Translations under genes and position numbers: made by a program | Notes under the pieces: model-generated | What the model was told of the DNA's origin: nothing | Databases searched by the model: none | The model's input: only the letters and a program-made list of their open reading frames with translations | Source: Nitrosotalea sp. | GTDB taxonomy: Archaea; Thermoproteota; Nitrososphaeria; Nitrososphaerales; Nitrosopumilaceae | NCBI GenBank assembly: GCA_029850515.1 | Contig: JARCRW010000073.1 | Coordinates: 1-35,182, forward strand | Direction of reading: 5' to 3' | Length of the DNA stretch: 35,182 nucleotides | Part shown: positions 1 to 7,688 of the stretch, one piece after another | How the letters are laid out: every line of letters starts with the position of its first letter | How positions within the stretch are numbered: position 1 is the first letter of the stretch

Positions 1-2
1 GT

Positions 3-119
3 ATTTTTCCTCCAAATATTGCACCATTGGCAGTCCTACACGCGCAAGATGTTGATTCAAACAAGCTGTTTGCTCCCAAGAAGTTATTTGCCTCCAATGC
101 AAAAGACCTGACACCATAG
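3..119 (+). CDS. C-terminal end of an unknown protein, cut by left edge
   Basis: An open frame runs from the left edge to a TAG stop and gives 38 residues ending in SNAKDLTP. The composition looks protein-like (PPN, a hydrophobic stretch, then a Lys-rich end), and the frame is free of stops up to the edge. The stop lies 60 bases from the convergent methyltransferase stop. I do not recognise the family and no motif is visible. It could be a chance frame, because 39 codons is short; the other two plus frames have stops in this stretch. Confidence 0.35.
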   Translation: MFPPNIAPLAVLHAQDVDSNKLFAPKKLFASNAKDLTP

Positions 120-179
120 TGAGCCACAAAAGCCTACATAATCAACAAAAGCATATTTTTGATCACTATCAACAAGGGA

Positions 180-1079
180 TCATTTTTGTTCAATTTGTTC
201 TTGTTTACTCAACACAGTTGCAAGAACTAGATCAACTTTGTAGCTCAATTCAAGGCGTGAATTCACGTTTAATTTCCACGAAATAAAACTTGGCTTGACA
301 GTACCAAGAATTAACTTGAATCCCATCTGTCGTATACTTGTTCGCAGTGTTTTTTCATCTAGTCTAGTTTTAACAGAATTTTTTCTTCCATCATAATCAT
401 AAGGATCAGACAAGAGTAAAAATCGCCCAGATTGAGTACCAATAATTTTTAAAAATTTCAACGGCTCAACTAATTCTAAAATATTAAGGGATACAACAAG
501 ATCAAATTTCATAGAACCGAATGGTCTTGACAGAGAATCGGCCAGAAAAAAATCCATATTTTCTACCTCATGCTTCTTTGCTTCCAACAGAGCAAAAAAG
601 GATGTATCAATTCCAAATACCATGCCATGGTGTTTTGCCATAATATCTGACATTGTACCTATCGAGCAGCCATGTTCTATTACAAAGCTACATTTTGGAA
701 GTTTCCGGACAATATTTTTTATTTTTCCCTCAAATACCGAATATCTGCTTTTCTTGTAAATTTCTGTCCAGTTCTTTTCTAAATCTGTTGTATCTTCTCC
801 AACTTTTTTTATACTTTGTAGTGATTTTTTTATCAAGGATTTTATTTTCTGATTTTTCACATTTAGTAAAAAATATCCCCCAAGTTTTGTCCTAATAGAG
901 AAAAAAGAAGAAAGATCTTCAACTAGAATTGGGATTGACAAAATTATGGGATACATGCTACTACAAGACGTGCAAGAAAGCAATCCCTCTACAATCTCCA
1001 TTCCCTTTTCAAATACCTCCATTTCCAAAGATTGTCCACATTTGACGCATCTGATATACTGTAAGCTAGATTCGTGCAA
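180..1079 (-). CDS. SAM-dependent methyltransferase with N-terminal zinc-ribbon (Trm112-like) domain
   Basis: The 299-residue protein starts with a Trm112-like zinc ribbon (CVKC near residue 11, CTSC near residue 36). A Rossmann-fold class I methyltransferase domain follows. The SAM-binding glycine motif is EHGCSIGT near residue 135, an acidic residue ends strand 2 (GIDTS), and FDLVVSLNILE resembles the motif IV region. Substrate cannot be told from sequence; relatives with this layout act on small molecules, quinones or RNA. The start is TTG. It lies 39 bases after the FilR1-like regulator on the same strand and may be co-transcribed with it. The family call is firm, the role is not. Confidence 0.75.
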   Translation of the reverse strand: MHESSLQYIRCVKCGQSLEMEVFEKGMEIVEGLLSCTSCSSMYPIILSIPILVEDLSSFFSIRTKLGGYFLLNVKNQKIKSLIKKSLQSIKKVGEDTTDLEKNWTEIYKKSRYSVFEGKIKNIVRKLPKCSFVIEHGCSIGTMSDIMAKHHGMVFGIDTSFFALLEAKKHEVENMDFFLADSLSRPFGSMKFDLVVSLNILELVEPLKFLKIIGTQSGRFLLLSDPYDYDGRKNSVKTRLDEKTLRTSIRQMGFKLILGTVKPSFISWKLNVNSRLELSYKVDLVLATVLSKQEQIEQK

Positions 1080-1118
1080 TAAAGCTCAACACCGACAAGA
1101 GATTAAATCTATAACGTT

Positions 1119-1919
1119 TTACTCTAAAATCTTGTTCTCTTGGAACGGTCCTGAATTATACCAGCAATACCTGAAATAATCAAGACACCACTCGTGAAAC
1201 AACTGATCTTTGCTATAGAACATTTCTCTCATATCTGCATCCCCATCAAGAGTTGGAAACAACACGCATGCCTCTTTTTCATTTAACACGACAACTACCT
1301 TGACATCCTCTTTCATTTTTCTTTCAACCAGTCCCTTGTCAAGTAAGGCCTTCATACCCAGTTTGTTTAGCAGTTCTTTTCTACCCTTGGGCACGATTAC
1401 GGTATTAGAAAATATGTAGTTGAACGTAGTACCATGTTTTACTCTTGCAAGCAATGGCTCTATTAGATCCAATGGAACCTCTGTGAACAATTCATAGATA
1501 TATTCATCTGCATTCTTGTACACAAGTTTCCATTGTTCCAACACATTAACAAATCCCTTGATCTGTTGTCCTCCGGCAAGAGCACCAATTCGTTGTATGA
1601 ATTTCATTGGGATGTCCCCAAAGTCATGGGTTTCAAAATATTTCCTATTTCTTGATAAAAATAGCAAGGAAGGTACTTGAGTACACATTGTCTTTCCATA
1701 GGTAGTTAGATCATAGTATCCATCTTTGTCTTTCATGATAAGTCCAGCATTTGAAAGACGTTCAAAGTTTCGATGTACCTCCTGTACAGTGGCGTGTAAT
1801 TCCTTTGCCATGTTTGAAATTTTTGATTTTTGCTCCAGCAGTTTGAATATTATCTTGAGTCTCTGTTCGCTTGCAAGTTCTAGAAAATCGTTTGCTGCAT
1901 TTTCATAAATTGTACCCAC
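1119..1919 (-). CDS. FilR1/DUF1724-type winged-helix transcriptional regulator
   Basis: The 266-residue protein has an N-terminal ArsR-like winged helix (about residues 10-75; ASEQRLKIIFKLLEQ, then a recognition-helix region around MAKELHATVQEVHRNFERL). A long C-terminal domain of the DUF1724/FilR1 type follows, with a conserved-looking PSLLFLSRNRKYFETHDFGD segment. Such proteins are common in Thaumarchaeota and methanogens; the C-terminal domain is thought to sense a ligand. The start is GTG, with a TATA-like CATAAATAC centred about 22 bases upstream. The divergent gene at 2076 shares its upstream region, which contains an inverted repeat that could be its operator (inference). Confidence 0.8.
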   Translation of the reverse strand: MGTIYENAANDFLELASEQRLKIIFKLLEQKSKISNMAKELHATVQEVHRNFERLSNAGLIMKDKDGYYDLTTYGKTMCTQVPSLLFLSRNRKYFETHDFGDIPMKFIQRIGALAGGQQIKGFVNVLEQWKLVYKNADEYIYELFTEVPLDLIEPLLARVKHGTTFNYIFSNTVIVPKGRKELLNKLGMKALLDKGLVERKMKEDVKVVVVLNEKEACVLFPTLDGDADMREMFYSKDQLFHEWCLDYFRYCWYNSGPFQENKILE

Positions 1920-2020
1920 AACATATTTGGTTCAAAGTATTTATGTAAATCTTACGAACCCAGATCCTGTGCAGATTATCATCATGAACAAATTCTGATG
2001 AAAATGTGACTTGCTGGGAG

Positions 2021-2039
2021 ATATGTTTACCAGACATAT
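2021..2039. promoter_or_regulatory. Inverted repeat, candidate operator between divergent genes
   Basis: ATATGT and ACATAT form 6-bp arms separated by 7 bases. The repeat lies directly upstream of the TATA box of the gene at 2076 and about 100 bases upstream of the divergent FilR1-like regulator. The position suits a regulator site, but arms this short occur by chance in AT-rich DNA. Confidence 0.3.
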
Positions 2040-2045
2040 TGTTAA

Positions 2046-2055
2046 ACTAAAATAT
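2046..2055 (+). promoter_or_regulatory. TATA box for the gene at 2076
   Basis: ACTAAAATAT is centred about 25 bases before the ATG. That spacing is expected when an archaeal transcript starts at or near its start codon (leaderless mRNA). Confidence 0.45.
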
Positions 2056-2075
2056 CATGGTCAACTGGACTAGGT

Positions 2076-2444
2076 ATGATCACAGTAGACTGCAGAGACA
2101 TACCATCCCTAAAGTCTCCCCTTGCTGTATACACATCGGACCAAGTTGGAGCAGTACCAGCACTAAAGATACGCGAATTTGTACTAGATTCCATAAGTGA
2201 TGATGGTGTAGATGCTGCAAGAGTCATAAAGGCAATCAGGAATTTTTTGGATTCATTGTCTATCGAGAAACATTTTGCCATAATTCAGAACAAAAACTTG
2301 ATTTCAGTAGTAGCAATAGACGACTTTAAGTTAGAGATGCAGCCTGCGCAGCTAACAGATCAGTTTTTTTCATGTGTCCATTGTGGTCATGTTACCCAAT
2401 TTGAGGCAGTGCATAACAACCACATGAAGATACATTATTTGTGA
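2076..2444 (+). CDS. Small protein with C-terminal C2H2-like zinc finger
   Basis: The 122-residue protein has no recognised N-terminal domain. The N-terminal 85 residues look globular (alternating beta and helix; an RVIKAIRNFLDSL helix). Residues near 101 to the end form a CxxC...H-x(4-5)-H finger (CVHCGHV, then HNNHMKIH), so a zinc site is likely. The ATG is chosen because a TATA box sits about 25 bases upstream. It is divergent from the FilR1-like regulator. Zinc-finger microproteins are common in Thaumarchaeota and may bind nucleic acid or protein, but no function can be assigned. Confidence 0.65.
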   Translation: MITVDCRDIPSLKSPLAVYTSDQVGAVPALKIREFVLDSISDDGVDAARVIKAIRNFLDSLSIEKHFAIIQNKNLISVVAIDDFKLEMQPAQLTDQFFSCVHCGHVTQFEAVHNNHMKIHYL

Positions 2445-2684
2445 TACATGATCAGGTATTAAAATAACATAATTTTTCCTAGAATCCATACGAGACACTG
2501 CATAAACAAAGCAGGCATATTTGAACAAAATATCGTCACCGCAAGCACAATACCTATACAGTAAAAGACAGCAATACAAAACTTTGAGAGGCGTTTCCAA
2601 TCACATCATAGAAAATTGAATTGAAAAATTCATGTTTCTCAGATTATGATTCTCATCAGGATAAAAAAAGAACATGTGAGTATG

Positions 2685-3056
2685 TTAGTCCTTATGCGTT
2701 TCTGAAATAATCCTTTTCAGTTTGGATTCCAGATCCTTCATGACTTCAGCGTCTTGCATCTTTGATTGCCAAATCTTTCCAAATGAATCCACAATTGCTT
2801 CTGCAGTCTTGTCAAGTGTAGGACCCATTGTAGCCTCTATCCTCTTCTTTATGTGTTCTACCTTAGCTTGATGCATAGCCTCAAAGAATGCATGTTTGTA
2901 CATTTTTGACATGTGTGATGAATCATGTCCACTGCCACACCCGCATTGACCATGAAAAGCCATCGGAGCACATCCGCAATATTCATGTGACGACATTGAG
3001 CCGCAACCTCCCGTGTGATGATGTTCCATTTTGCATGATTCGTCTTTACATTCCAT
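2685..3056 (-). CDS. Cys/His-rich metal-binding protein
   Basis: The 123-residue protein has an extreme composition in the first 50 residues: CKMEHHHTGGCG, then EYCGCAP and QCGCGSGHD. That gives at least eight Cys and many His, Met and Asp. The remaining 70 residues are predicted helical and highly charged (HIKKRIEATMG, LESKLKRII). No signal peptide is visible, so it is probably cytoplasmic. The layout suggests a metal sponge or chaperone (copper or zinc) on a helical scaffold; this is inference from composition. Alternatively the Cys pairs may form zinc knuckles. It stands alone between the zinc-finger gene and a decayed gene. Confidence 0.65.
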   Translation of the reverse strand: MECKDESCKMEHHHTGGCGSMSSHEYCGCAPMAFHGQCGCGSGHDSSHMSKMYKHAFFEAMHQAKVEHIKKRIEATMGPTLDKTAEAIVDSFGKIWQSKMQDAEVMKDLESKLKRIISETHKD

Positions 3057-3317
3057 GTGGTTTTCATTATCTTGACACTTGTAGAGAACAGACTAAAATT
3101 CCAATATTGGTAATCATGATAGCATGTAAAATGCCACGAGTCAAATCTCCGTCAGGCAAGGTTAATCCACTCAAGGATGTGACATATGTGAATCAATTTT
3201 AATCAACAGTTAGATGGTCAGTATTGTCACATAGAAAAGAAGACCCGTCACATTGATTATCAAATCTGAAAATCTAAATTTGGTTTATAGTTATAGAAGC
3301 CTTGAGTAACATAGGAA

Positions 3318-3787
3318 GTGTACACACTGGAACTTGGTTTCTCAGACATTCTTAGCATAGCTCAAACAATCGGTATTGTTGGCTCTCTCGTAGTTGCGTC
3401 TTATTTCTCAAGACGAGAGATCAATCATTTATCAAGAGAATTTCGAACCCAAATTATCAGTGAGATTACCGATAAGATGCACCGCATAGGAGAGATAATG
3501 ATTGAGCATCAGATCTTTCAAAACTGATAAACCGGGTTGATCCACCAGAGCAAGTATTTGCAATTTACATCTTGTCAGTATACAACCAAGTATACAACCA
3601 AGCATACAACATGCACAAGTGAAAGCTGCTAAGTGATACAATTTGGTCTGGGTGGACACGGATGATACGAAGTAGTTTTCGAGACGGGACGATCGGCACA
3701 TACTGGAAAAAAATTAATGCGGACAGCAGATTCAGTTCTGATTTTAGACACTTTATCAACAACACAATAATCGCAAAACCCGATTAA
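3318..3787 (+). pseudogene. Broken membrane-anchored helical protein (one frameshift, one stop)
   Basis: The track shows only the first 69 residues (GTG start): one membrane segment (IAQTIGIVGSLVVASYF) followed by a charged helix ending IGEIMIEHQ. Past that point the +2 frame continues the protein: DLSKLINRVDPPEQVF, then a TGA at 3620, then LLSDTIWSGWTRMIRS and IGTYWKKINAD, ending in a TAA at 3785-3787. The join lies near 3505-3524. Membrane helix + amphipathic helix + W-rich C-terminal domain is a layout I associate with uncharacterised thaumarchaeal proteins of about 150 residues. A 12-bp tandem repeat just before the stop (VYNQ VYNQ AYNM) adds to the picture of decay. Sequencing error could explain one lesion but hardly both. 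Confidence 0.6.
3578..3613 (+). repeat. 12-bp tandem repeat, about three copies
   Basis: GTATACAACCAA occurs twice in a row, followed by the degenerate GCATACAACATG. In the restored frame of the broken gene it encodes VYNQ-VYNQ-AYNM. It suggests replication-slippage expansion inside a gene no longer under selection. Confidence 0.8.
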
Positions 3788-3869
3788 TCTAGATGTCTAT
3801 CCATTGCACATAATCAGAGTCATGTGTTTACAACTGGAACTTGCAAGAATATCATTATCAGAAATACAT

Positions 3870-5177
3870 TCATTTGGGTTTCATAAAACCCCATTTACCA
3901 AGTGCTTCTTTCAGTTCAGTATGAGCCATCGCATACTCCTGCAACGAGATTTTCTGCATTGTAGCATCAATTGCTTGCATCACAGCTTTTGCTCCAGATC
4001 TTGTTCCTTTAGGATGTCCATGAATTCCGCCGCTTACCAGTATTCCAATATCACTCCCAAGCGTATTCATAACAGCAGGTATCAATCCCGGATGCAGCCC
4101 CCCTGATGAAATAGGTAACACCGGTTTGAAATTATTCCAATCTTGAAAAAGCACCTTATAATTAATTTTCACACTTTTTTCCGGCAACACCTTGGCTGTA
4201 ATTTCATTTCTGATGTCAATAATTTCATCTCTACTTCCAACCAACTTGCCTACTGCCGTACCTATATGGATCTGATCAACCCCAACAAGTCTCATCATTT
4301 TCGCAAGAACCAACATTGTCATCCCATGTCGTGGATTCCTATCAAAAGCGGCGTGCATTGCCCTGTGAGCATGGATTGCAAGACCATATTCTTCACATGT
4401 CTCACGCAACGTCTGCACTGCAGACATTCCAGAGGTTACAACATCAATCATTGCATATTCCCATCCAAAATCATGTAACATCTTGGCTCGTTTCTCCATG
4501 AGTTTTGTCTCACCTGTTATGTTGATTAGCGCAGATTTTCTCTCCCCTGTTTCTTTTTCTGCTTTATCGCGCATTTTTGCGCAAAGTCTTATCCTATCCT
4601 CAAATCTGTTAAAAGAAGTCGAGGTAAGATTCTCGTCATCTTTGACCAAATCAAAACCGCCCATCCATGTCTCATAAGCTATCTGTGCGTGCTCACTGGC
4701 ACTCCAACCTATTTTTGGTTTTGCAACTGCACCCGTTATGGGCCTGTCTTTTATTTTCAGAATTTTTCTTATTCCTTCAATTCCAAATTGAGGACCTTCA
4801 AAGTGTTTCAAATATGCTTTAGGAATGGAAATATCAACGAGTCTCAAATTTTTCAGGGCCTTCATGCCAAAGATGTTTCCTGCAACGCCACTCAGTAGTT
4901 GCGAGGCATTACCTTCTTCCCACAACTCTATAGGATATGAAACTTTGACAAAATTTCCCCTTATTTCATAAGAAGTCGCCATCACTTTTTGTAGTCTTGA
5001 TGGAACCTTGTTTAGTGTAGTCCATGTTCCAGCTGAACTCTCCGACGCAATTCGTCCGACAGCTTCCTTGACGGAGATACCCCTGGCAGGTTCGAATCTA
5101 AATAGACAAACAATATCAGTCCTGGTTGGACGATAGTCCAAATCTACAAAATCTGAATACCAATCAATATTTTTCAT
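3870..5177 (-). CDS. rbcL: Ribulose-1,5-bisphosphate carboxylase/oxygenase, archaeal form III
   Basis: RuBisCO large subunit that fixes CO2 onto ribulose-1,5-bisphosphate to give two 3-phosphoglycerates. All key residues are present: Glu46 in ASESSAGTW, Asn101 in GNIFGMK, Lys153 in AVAKPK, the carbamylated Lys179 with Asp181/Glu182 in LVKDDE, His271/Arg272 in HAHRAMH, His304 in QIHIGT, loop-6 Lys311 and SGG at 358-360. The enzyme should therefore be active and not a RuBisCO-like protein. Length 435 fits form III. The tracked start (5213) adds 12 residues; I prefer the ATG at 5177, where the protein aligns with the usual DFVDLDY N-terminus and overlaps the upstream isomerase by only 14 bases. 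Last gene of the AMP-recycling operon. Confidence 0.95.
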   Translation of the reverse strand: MKNIDWYSDFVDLDYRPTRTDIVCLFRFEPARGISVKEAVGRIASESSAGTWTTLNKVPSRLQKVMATSYEIRGNFVKVSYPIELWEEGNASQLLSGVAGNIFGMKALKNLRLVDISIPKAYLKHFEGPQFGIEGIRKILKIKDRPITGAVAKPKIGWSASEHAQIAYETWMGGFDLVKDDENLTSTSFNRFEDRIRLCAKMRDKAEKETGERKSALINITGETKLMEKRAKMLHDFGWEYAMIDVVTSGMSAVQTLRETCEEYGLAIHAHRAMHAAFDRNPRHGMTMLVLAKMMRLVGVDQIHIGTAVGKLVGSRDEIIDIRNEITAKVLPEKSVKINYKVLFQDWNNFKPVLPISSGGLHPGLIPAVMNTLGSDIGILVSGGIHGHPKGTRSGAKAVMQAIDATMQKISLQEYAMAHTELKEALGKWGFMKPK

Positions 5178-6009
5178 ATAGCAGTTCCTTCTTGATTTTA
5201 TCTGGAGATACAATTCCTCGTTCTGTGATAACAGATGTTATCAATTCCCAAGGAGTAATATCGAATGCGGGATTTCTAATATCAATTCCGTTGATCTTTT
5301 CTTTATAGAGTATTTTCCTGAAAATCTCCTTGGCAGGTCTCTCTTCGATTTTGAAATTTTCTCTCCTATCAAGCTTGAGAGAGTTTGCAACTACGTAAAA
5401 TGGCTTATGGGCACTTGCTGCAGCACCTGCAAGCAGTCTAGTTCCAATCTTATTTACAAGACCTTCCAATCTAAGAGCATCGGCTCCCACTATTACCATA
5501 TCAACGCTTTTTATGAAATAACCCATAGCATTATCATCTATCAAAGTCACAGGTATGCCTTCCCGAGAAAGCTCTTTTGCTGTCAGTACTCCTTGTTCTT
5601 GTGGTTCAGTCAAGCATGCAATAACAGAAATTTTCTTCTGCTTTGTCCAAGAATGTTTGATAAACGACATGGCTTCCCCAGAATGACAATATGTCATTAT
5701 CACGTTTTTTGGATGTATCAGCCTACCCGAATATTTTGATTCTTTTTCTCTTGCAGTATTGATATTTTTTATAAGACGGTCTATTGTAGGTGTCTTTTTT
5801 TCTTTCTTTAGAATTTCAAGGCAATTATGTAATACCACTGCAGTTGGACGTACTTTTTCAAGATTCTTTACTGCATTTTCAAAATCTTTCTCAAAACCAT
5901 AACGTTTGACGTATTGTTTTAGAAAACAAAGGCCATAAATTGCAATCTCGTTTGCTCCTTGGACCTTAAAATTGCGAATGTCTTTAATGGCTTTTTGAAT
6001 ACTAGTCAT
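5164..6009 (-). CDS. Ribose-1,5-bisphosphate isomerase (e2b2 / eIF2B-like fold)
   Basis: It converts ribose-1,5-bisphosphate made by AMP phosphorylase into ribulose-1,5-bisphosphate, the RuBisCO substrate. The 281-residue protein belongs to the eIF2B-alpha/MtnA superfamily. The catalytic Cys is visible in TYCHSGEAM (Cys108) and the Asp in IVGADAL (Asp177); both match the pair known in the Thermococcus enzyme. ACLTEPQEQG is another family motif. It is some 30-40 residues shorter than the Thermococcus protein, mainly at the N-terminus. On sequence alone it could be an eIF2B-like regulatory subunit; position between the other two pathway genes, with a 5-base gap upstream and 14-base overlap downstream, settles the role. 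Confidence 0.9.
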   Translation of the reverse strand: MTSIQKAIKDIRNFKVQGANEIAIYGLCFLKQYVKRYGFEKDFENAVKNLEKVRPTAVVLHNCLEILKKEKKTPTIDRLIKNINTAREKESKYSGRLIHPKNVIMTYCHSGEAMSFIKHSWTKQKKISVIACLTEPQEQGVLTAKELSREGIPVTLIDDNAMGYFIKSVDMVIVGADALRLEGLVNKIGTRLLAGAAASAHKPFYVVANSLKLDRRENFKIEERPAKEIFRKILYKEKINGIDIRNPAFDITPWELITSVITERGIVSPDKIKKELLYEKY

Positions 6010-6014
6010 GCAAG

Positions 6015-7559
6015 TTACCTATCAATTACAAAGGCTCTTTTTACAACGGGTGACTCTTTTATCTTGTGTATGAACATTTCTCTCCTTTCACCAACACCGA
6101 TAGGTTCCACCTCGGATAGCAAATCTTCAACTCTTGATAATTTCCGTGATTTTTCAGCATAAACAGTAAACAGTAAGTCACCAGTCCTTACCTTGTCATC
6201 TTGTTTTTTGTAAAGTACTATTCCCGCTCCTTTGTCTTTTGGAGAACCTGCAGCTCTTGCTATTTCCACAAGCAAGTTATTATCCATCCATAGAACCAGT
6301 CCAGATTTTTTAGATCTTACTTCTTTTACTTCCCCGCCTATTTGAAAATCGTCAAGACCAATTCTGGGGTTTCCTCCTTGTAGAGAAATTATCTCTCGCA
6401 TTTTCTTTTCTGCCTTGCCAGTACGTAGTATTTCTCTTGCAAAATGATAACCATTATCTTTTCCAACCATCTCAAATATTGAGCCTGCCAGGTGGCATGC
6501 TTTATCCACCAAGTCTGGAACATTGACTTTGTTCATCAAAACTGAAAGTGCCTCTCTAGCTTCAAGAGATGCACCTAGAGTATAGCCAACTGGCATTTCC
6601 CCATGAGTTACAACACATTGTGTATGTATGCCAAGCTTTCTTCCAAGTTCTATGAGATCCTTTGCTAGCAGATCAGCCTCGTTAATAGTCTTCATTTTTG
6701 CGCCTCTTCCAGTTGGTATATCTATTACAAGATGAGTAGCACCAACAGCTTTCTTTTTACTCATTATGGAAGGCAAAAGTAATGGATCAATGTATAACGA
6801 ATATTCAGTTTTGACAAATATGTCGTCAGCAGGAGCAAGTTCTAGTGAACCTCCCCACACAATACAACCATTACATTTTTTCACAATGCTTTCCATTTCT
6901 TCAATTCCCAAGTTTACAGGCATTATTGCCTCTGCTCTATCCGCTGTACCTGCAGCAGACGTAATTGCTCTTGATGATGCTTTTGGAATTGTGACGCCTG
7001 CAGCTGCCACGATTGGGACTACTAGTAATGTTGTCTTATCACCAGGTACACCGCCAATGCTGTGTTTATCTGCAATTATTTTTTTACGTAGATTCAATCG
7101 TTTTCCTGTCACCACCATAGAAGATGACAAACTCAGTGCCTCATCAAGATCAAGTCCCTGCATGTTAAGTGCAGTAACAAAGGCTGCAATCTCTCCTTCG
7201 TTGAGATTTCCTTCAACCACATCCTTTACTATTTCCAGAATTTCGTTGTAAAGCAATCTCTTTCCCATTAATTTGTGATGGATGAATTGGAGCGATTTTG
7301 GAAATGTTGCAATATCCACATCTACCACAGAGTTTTGCCGCAAAATCAGTTTCTTTTTTACTTCTTCATTTACTCCGACTATTCCCGCATTGACAGATGT
7401 TGTAGAAATGTTAACAATCGCAGTTATCTCTTTTTTGTTAAGACCTATCCTGACTCTTCCCGATGCAGTTACGCCTATTTCATCGGCGTCATGCTTGTTC
7501 AAGAATACAATTGGCTTTCCACCGGATTCTATACCTAAAATATCTACCCTAAACCGCAT
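6015..7559 (-). CDS. deoA: AMP phosphorylase (archaeal thymidine-phosphorylase homologue)
   Basis: It phosphorolyses AMP (and CMP/UMP in relatives) to the free base and ribose-1,5-bisphosphate. The 514-residue protein has the archaeal N-terminal extension (about 85 residues) and the nucleoside-phosphorylase core: DKHSIGGVPGDK near residue 165 and SSRAITSAAGTADRAEA near 195, the phosphate/base binding stretches. The ATG start is preceded by a TATA-like ATATAT at the right distance. It is the promoter-proximal gene of the operon, so AMP supply probably sets flux into RuBisCO. The gene name deoA is inherited from annotation practice; the substrate is assigned from the archaeal subfamily and from context. 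Confidence 0.93.
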   Translation of the reverse strand: MRFRVDILGIESGGKPIVFLNKHDADEIGVTASGRVRIGLNKKEITAIVNISTTSVNAGIVGVNEEVKKKLILRQNSVVDVDIATFPKSLQFIHHKLMGKRLLYNEILEIVKDVVEGNLNEGEIAAFVTALNMQGLDLDEALSLSSSMVVTGKRLNLRKKIIADKHSIGGVPGDKTTLLVVPIVAAAGVTIPKASSRAITSAAGTADRAEAIMPVNLGIEEMESIVKKCNGCIVWGGSLELAPADDIFVKTEYSLYIDPLLLPSIMSKKKAVGATHLVIDIPTGRGAKMKTINEADLLAKDLIELGRKLGIHTQCVVTHGEMPVGYTLGASLEAREALSVLMNKVNVPDLVDKACHLAGSIFEMVGKDNGYHFAREILRTGKAEKKMREIISLQGGNPRIGLDDFQIGGEVKEVRSKKSGLVLWMDNNLLVEIARAAGSPKDKGAGIVLYKKQDDKVRTGDLLFTVYAEKSRKLSRVEDLLSEVEPIGVGERREMFIHKIKESPVVKRAFVIDR

Positions 7560-7582
7560 ACATAATCATCATTTTATGCTGA

Positions 7583-7588
7583 ATATAT
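7583..7588 (-). promoter_or_regulatory. TATA box of the AMP phosphorylase-RuBisCO operon
   Basis: ATATAT lies 24-29 bases upstream of the AMP phosphorylase ATG on the minus strand, consistent with a leaderless transcript. The 129-base divergent region also serves the ATP-cone nuclease gene. Confidence 0.4.
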
Positions 7589-7688
7589 GGTCTAGATATA
7601 ATTCTCATCTTTGATTACAAATCATATACATTCAAGCCTTTTCGCAATATTTCTGATAACTTATTACAACTTCGTAACATATCCCATC

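Noticed and set aside
2370-2600. 76-residue minus-strand ORF with a hydrophobic start
   Set aside because: It overlaps the zinc-finger end of the gene at 2076 in antisense; the rest of the 240-base gap (2445-2684) shows no promoter or recognisable motif for it.
3101-3110. 10-bp palindrome CCAATATTGG upstream of the Cys/His-rich gene
   Set aside because: About 35 perfect 10-bp palindromes are expected by chance in a window of this size.
3131-3202. 23-codon frame MPRVKSPSGKVNPLKDVTYVNQF on the plus strand
   Set aside because: It looks protein-like and has a clean ATG and TAA, but it is too short to support without homologues or a clear promoter.
5080-5100. GGTTCGAATC-like tRNA T-arm string
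   Set aside because: It lies inside the RuBisCO coding sequence and no acceptor stem or other arms can be drawn around it. I found no tRNA, rRNA or CRISPR array in the window.
5164-6009. Translation initiation factor eIF2B-like subunit or MtnA instead of ribose-1,5-bisphosphate isomerase
   Set aside because: The catalytic Cys and Asp and the operon position between AMP phosphorylase and RuBisCO favour the isomerase.
7611-7688. 26-residue N-terminal extension of the ATP-cone nuclease in the track
   Set aside because: It begins at a TTG and is not part of an ATP-cone; the ATG at 7689 starts directly before the domain.
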